Positions 14,049 to 17,234 of a DNA stretch of 17,234 nucleotides are shown here, piece by piece (position 1 is the stretch's first letter; every line of letters starts with the position of its first letter). The DNA lies in NCBI GenBank assembly GCA_036339375.1, contig JAYZBC010000053.1, positions 1 to 17,234 of the forward strand, in the 5' to 3' direction. The notes beneath the pieces were generated by a model. The model ran no database searches, was not told the origin of the DNA, and worked only from the letters and a program-made list of their open reading frames with translations. Position numbers and translations under genes: made by a program. The DNA is from JAYZBC01 sp036339375 (GTDB lineage Bacteria > Pseudomonadota > Alphaproteobacteria > MPNO01 > UBA2964).

Positions 14049-15152
14049 TTAGTTTCTTACGTCTTGAAGGAACCAATCGGTAGGGAATTTACGGCCTAAT
14101 CCAAGGGATTCAGCTTTTCGAAAGATGTAACCTCCAACAGAAGAAAAGGCGAGACCCTGATTACCAAAGTTATGATAAAAGGTGATTTGTTGATCATTTT
14201 CTCGTCCGTTAACACGCCCAAAAACCAAATCACAATAGTTGGGCCAACCCTGTGAAATTTTTGGCGTTGCATTAGGCTTTTTTGGCAAACGTTTCATTTC
14301 CTCGGCAGTGCCAGCGATGTAGGCGACCGGGCTGTGACCAACTAAACGTTTAATACGACCTTGCTCCGGGAGAGGTAAACCCCCTTCACCCTGACGAATT
14401 TTGATATCAATCTTTGTCAAGCAACTATCATCAATTTCTTCTTCACAGAGATCTGTCACGTGCATGCCGGGCTCTAACCATTCCGCCTTTATGGTGGGTG
14501 ACATGGTATCTGTGCACGTTGCAACAATATCTGCCCCTTGTAATGCCTTTGCAGGATTATCGACTGCCACCACTTCGATGGATAACTTTTTTCCCATCTC
14601 TTGGGCATAGGCTTCCCGGTGACTTTTCGTTGGGCTGTAAACCTTGCATGTCTCTATTGGACGTACCGCACAAAAACCTTCCAGGTAAGCCCTTGCCATT
14701 CCGCCTGAACCGAGTATTCCGACCTTTTTGGCGTGGAACTTGGCTAGAAATTTCGCCCCGATACTTGCGGAGGCGCCAACTCGAATTCGCGAAATTTCAC
14801 CGTCATTAATAAATCCTAATGGTTCACCATTTTTAGTGTTAAATAACATAACCAGTCCACACCAAGTACCGGGCTCCACACAGTATTTCTCTTCGGTTTG
14901 GCTCCCATTTTTGTTTTCCGGCCAGGTAATCACATCAGACTTCATCCGAATAGCAAAAATCCCGTTATTAGTACCCTCGGATGTACCCCATCTAAGATAA
15001 CCATTATCAAGTTCACAGGGCATATACATATCGATACGTGGCCTTTCCATAGCTTCTCCAGTTTCAATTTGTTGAAAGGCGTTTTCTAAAACTGGTATGC
15101 ATTCTTTAACACTCAAATGTTTCCGTACAACGTCATTATGGATGAAAAGCAT
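14049..15152 (-). CDS. Ornithine cyclodeaminase/mu-crystallin-family protein
   Basis: A 367-residue cytosolic NAD(P)-dependent enzyme of the ornithine cyclodeaminase/mu-crystallin family, longer than the usual 310-350. The substrate-site lysine is in FAIRMKSDV (Lys71) and the conserved arginine in SRIRVGASASIGA (Arg124, with Val where Thr is usual). The Rossmann cofactor motif is GILGSGGMARAYLEG (145-159), and the family Asp is in HVTDLCEEEID (Asp234). An insertion of about 15 residues lies between Lys71 and the strand GLVMLFNTKNGEPLG. Family members deaminate ornithine or reduce/oxidise imino acids and opine-like compounds. The Thr change and insertion argue against plain ornithine cyclodeaminase. 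Its ATG has AGAGAA upstream. It follows the MmgE/PrpD gene by 15 bases and is co-transcribed with it. Substrate unknown. Confidence 0.9.
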   Translation of the reverse strand: MLFIHNDVVRKHLSVKECIPVLENAFQQIETGEAMERPRIDMYMPCELDNGYLRWGTSEGTNNGIFAIRMKSDVITWPENKNGSQTEEKYCVEPGTWCGLVMLFNTKNGEPLGFINDGEISRIRVGASASIGAKFLAKFHAKKVGILGSGGMARAYLEGFCAVRPIETCKVYSPTKSHREAYAQEMGKKLSIEVVAVDNPAKALQGADIVATCTDTMSPTIKAEWLEPGMHVTDLCEEEIDDSCLTKIDIKIRQGEGGLPLPEQGRIKRLVGHSPVAYIAGTAEEMKRLPKKPNATPKISQGWPNYCDLVFGRVNGRENDQQITFYHNFGNQGLAFSSVGGYIFRKAESLGLGRKFPTDWFLQDVRN

Positions 15153-15167
15153 TTTGGTTCTCTTTTT

Positions 15168-16529
15168 TTAAGCAAAATTTGAAAATTGTTTAAGTGCCCA
15201 ACGCCAATCTACTTTGTCAGAATTGAAAAGCTCTGAAAGGCCGATGATAGCTCTTTCTTTCCCTATAATAGGAGTTACGTTATTTAGAAATTTTTGTTCC
15301 ACCTTTTCTTTTTCTAATTCCATTTCAGCTATTTTTTTTTCGAATTGGTCACCCTTGAGATTTTGAACACAAATTTTACCTCCCAAATTGCTTTTCAACT
15401 TGGGCTCTATACAATGTGTCACCCTAGAAGCGAATTCTAAAATGTCCCTCCTTTCGCGCATTTGAAGCCCTATTGCAGATAAACCAATATTCTCCTCAAA
15501 AGCAGAAACAGCGATTTGATAGGGCAGACTTCCTGTGGCACTTAATTCGGTTTTAGGGGTAAGTTTAGGGAGACGAGGTTCGCAGACAATATCTGCAGCC
15601 CAGGGAGCTATAGTACACTTAACTTTTTTTATATTTCCCCCATTTAGCCCGTGTTTCTTTTTGATAAACAGAAAAGCGTCTAAAAAAGGCTGGATGACAA
15701 AAGCGCAGGGATAATACTTAAATAAAGCTGTATTTCCTTTCCAGGAACTGCCTAATTCATTGTTTATTTCTTTCGGGTTAATTGTTTCTCCGTGTAAAAA
15801 GGCAGAATATAAATCGTGATTTCCCTCTAAGATATATTCGGGTCCACGGAAACCGCGTGAAGCCATTTCTGCGGCCACAATACCGCCATGTGCTGCCCAT
15901 CCCACATGCAACCACTTAGACCATCCTCCATCAACAGCAAAAGCTCGTAATCCACCAGACATACTTGCAGCTAGCCCCATTGCCCAAATGATTTGTTCTT
16001 CTTTTAGTTTAAGTAGATATGCAGCCGTCACAGCAGCAGCGATGGGCCCGATGATTCCTGTTGGGTGAAGATTGCGAGCGTGAAAACGCAAACTGGCCAC
16101 CGAACCCAGTCGGGCAGCAATTTCATATCCCACAATTACTGATGATGCAAAATCCTCACTTGAAACATTCTCCTTTTCGGCAATGGCAAGGGCGGTTGGA
16201 ATTACAATACTACCCGGGTGGACTAACGAATCTAAAAAGGTGTCATCATAATCACGACAATGTGCTGCTATGCCATGGACTAAGGCAGCGCTTGATGCTG
16301 GTAAGCGTTTTGTATAGTTGCAAACTGTACTCTGCGCTATACCCTGATGGCTTTGAACAAAATCAAGGGCGATCTTTCCTGCGGGTGTATGCATTCCGGT
16401 TAAAATTAGACCTGTGGTGTCGAGTAACCGAAAAGGCAATGTTGCCAAAATATTTTGAGGGATTTGGTTGTAACTAAGAGAGCCACACCATTCCGCAAAT
16501 TGGCCCGGAATTGTTGCTGATTTAGTCAT
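15168..16529 (-). CDS. MmgE/PrpD-family dehydratase or decarboxylase
   Basis: A 453-residue cytosolic enzyme of the MmgE/PrpD family (2-methylcitrate dehydratase, cis-aconitate decarboxylase and relatives), normal length. The active-site set is visible: HCRDYDDTF (Asp93, Thr97), HPGS (His104), HPTG (His155), GGWSKWLHVGWAAHGG (Lys205) and FKYYPCAF (Lys271). These correspond closely to the residues proposed for human aconitate decarboxylase ACOD1. A usual His a few residues after the last motif is Gln280 here (FVIQPFLDA). Substrates of unlinked PrpD paralogues are mostly unknown. This one lacks the methylcitrate-cycle partners (PrpB, PrpC), so a role in propionate metabolism is unlikely. It is the first gene of a two-gene operon with the ornithine-cyclodeaminase-like gene, divergent from the binding-protein gene. 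There is no clear ribosome site. Confidence 0.92.
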   Translation of the reverse strand: MTKSATIPGQFAEWCGSLSYNQIPQNILATLPFRLLDTTGLILTGMHTPAGKIALDFVQSHQGIAQSTVCNYTKRLPASSAALVHGIAAHCRDYDDTFLDSLVHPGSIVIPTALAIAEKENVSSEDFASSVIVGYEIAARLGSVASLRFHARNLHPTGIIGPIAAAVTAAYLLKLKEEQIIWAMGLAASMSGGLRAFAVDGGWSKWLHVGWAAHGGIVAAEMASRGFRGPEYILEGNHDLYSAFLHGETINPKEINNELGSSWKGNTALFKYYPCAFVIQPFLDAFLFIKKKHGLNGGNIKKVKCTIAPWAADIVCEPRLPKLTPKTELSATGSLPYQIAVSAFEENIGLSAIGLQMRERRDILEFASRVTHCIEPKLKSNLGGKICVQNLKGDQFEKKIAEMELEKEKVEQKFLNNVTPIIGKERAIIGLSELFNSDKVDWRWALKQFSNFA

Positions 16530-16871
16530 TTTTTGATCATAGAGACTTTAAACTGAGTTTGTAAAATTCATTAATTTTAATTTAATAGCTGTAGTTGGAG
16601 TTATGTTTTCATATTACCAGGAATGGATTGTGAATCTTTAGTGAACTTTTAAGGTTTCTAGAGAAAAAAGCGCCATAAAACAATTGGTTCCCCTTCTGAC
16701 TATTAATCATTTCTTTAAATTCCAGAAAAAAACAGTTGAATTTGAATAAAAGGAAATTTTTGAAGAATTACAAATTTATTTTACCAAGGCACTTTTCCAA
16801 GTTAATGTTAAAGGCGATGCATAATGCTACTTTTAAATTTACCGGTTGATTAATAGTTGGGATTGAAAAAG
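16530..16871. other. 342-base divergent spacer
   Basis: AT-rich region between the MmgE/PrpD start (minus) and the binding-protein start (plus). It must contain both promoters, but I could not pick a convincing -35/-10 pair. No gene, RNA or strong hairpin was recognised. Confidence 0.5.
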
Positions 16872-17234
16872 ATGAAGAATCTTGTTCTTGAAAACACGGC
16901 ACCTTTTCAGGGTTTATGTGAACTGGTTGCTGATCGTGAGGGATTGTTCGAAAAAGAAGGGCTAAAGGTCGAATGGGTTGACCGAGAGGCAGGTGTAGAC
17001 CGCAAAGTTCACCTAGACATTCGGGATCCGCAAGAAGCAGATCCTCATTCGAGCCACGGTTTGTTATTTGAGCAAGGCAAGGCGGATATGTATAACGCCT
17101 GTGAATGGGGTAATTACTGTCGTGTCCAGGATACCAGCGTCCAGGCAGGTAGGCAGATAGGCCGTCGCTCCATTGTGACTTACGCAGCCCTTGTTGTACG
17201 TCCTGGTTCTCCCGTTTACACCCCACAGCAGCTT
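16872..17234 (+). CDS. NMT1/ABC substrate-binding-fold protein, 5' part, no signal peptide
   Basis: Partial gene running off the right edge, 121 codons visible. It reads MKNLVLENTAPFQGLCELVA, then DREGLFEKEGLKVEWVDRE. This is the first strand and helix of NMT1/nitrate-taurine-type binding proteins (type II periplasmic-binding fold). Further on are FEQGKADMYNACEWGNY and SIVTYAALVVRPGSPVYTPQQL, which match the family's ligand-loop and domain-crossover strand. The ATG has GGGA nine bases upstream. An in-frame TTG three codons earlier is a weaker choice. There is no Sec or Tat signal or lipobox, because the mature fold begins at residue 3. It is thus either a cytosolic enzyme or sensor using this fold (THI5 and 4,5-dihydroxyphthalate decarboxylase are examples) or has lost its leader. 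The C-terminal half is outside the window. Confidence 0.8.
   Translation, partial: MKNLVLENTAPFQGLCELVADREGLFEKEGLKVEWVDREAGVDRKVHLDIRDPQEADPHSSHGLLFEQGKADMYNACEWGNYCRVQDTSVQAGRQIGRRSIVTYAALVVRPGSPVYTPQQL

Noticed and set aside
14414..14809. 131-codon plus-strand frame
   Set aside because: Antisense to the Rossmann region of the ornithine-cyclodeaminase-like gene. No family resemblance.
16768..17226. Long minus-strand reading frame (152 codons)
   Set aside because: It is antisense to the binding-protein gene, whose plus-strand translation matches a known fold. The minus product is rich in chance-like motifs and matches nothing.

Overview
The window looks like an accessory catabolic region of an AT-rich proteobacterial genome. 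I favour an uncultivated, probably marine, alphaproteobacterium. That rests on the gene families (Rieske oxygenases, beta-class glutathione transferases, MmgE/PrpD, ornithine-cyclodeaminase-like, NMT1-like binding protein) and on the dense mix of short operons with ATG, GTG and TTG starts. No rRNA, tRNA, phage, transposase or CRISPR array was seen, so placement is an inference.

Layout, left to right. (1) 131-772, minus: a beta-type glutathione transferase. (2) 1058-3942, plus: a three-gene operon with a phthalate-dioxygenase-type Rieske oxygenase, an NTF2/SnoaL-fold protein and an aldolase of the NahE (hydroxybenzylidenepyruvate hydratase-aldolase) type. (3) 3964-4605, minus: a second beta-class glutathione transferase, convergent with that operon. 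(4) 4831-6243, plus: an isoprenylcysteine-methyltransferase-like membrane protein, then a Cas4/RecB-like PD-(D/E)XK protein with a possible Fe-S cysteine set. (5) 6295-8303, minus: a small VOC/glyoxalase-fold protein and a 14-segment MFS exporter. (6) 8436-9287, plus: a short-chain dehydrogenase divergent from the exporter. (7) 9358-12465, minus: a tight operon with an AndAc-like Rieske oxygenase alpha subunit, its beta subunit (TAATG overlap) and a metal-dependent amidohydrolase. (8) 12815-13906, minus: a secreted protein with eight MORN repeats followed by pentapeptide repeats. (9) 14049-16529, minus: an MmgE/PrpD-family enzyme followed 15 bases later by an ornithine-cyclodeaminase/mu-crystallin-family protein. 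(10) 16872 to the right edge, plus: the start of a substrate-binding-protein-fold gene with no signal peptide.

How the genes may work together (inference). Two oxygenase systems of different subfamilies start the attack on aromatic or similar substrates. The NahE-type aldolase would cleave an aryl 2-oxo-butenoate side chain to an aldehyde and pyruvate. The amidohydrolase would release or process an amide- or urea-linked substrate for the AndAc-like oxygenase. The glutathione transferases, VOC protein, SDR and exporter fit processing and detoxification of intermediates. No ferredoxin, Rieske reductase, ring-cleavage dioxygenase or transcription regulator lies in the window, so electron supply, ring opening and control must come from elsewhere. 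Three operator-like inverted repeats upstream of the Rieske operon, the SDR and the AndAc-like operon suggest regulation by proteins encoded outside it.
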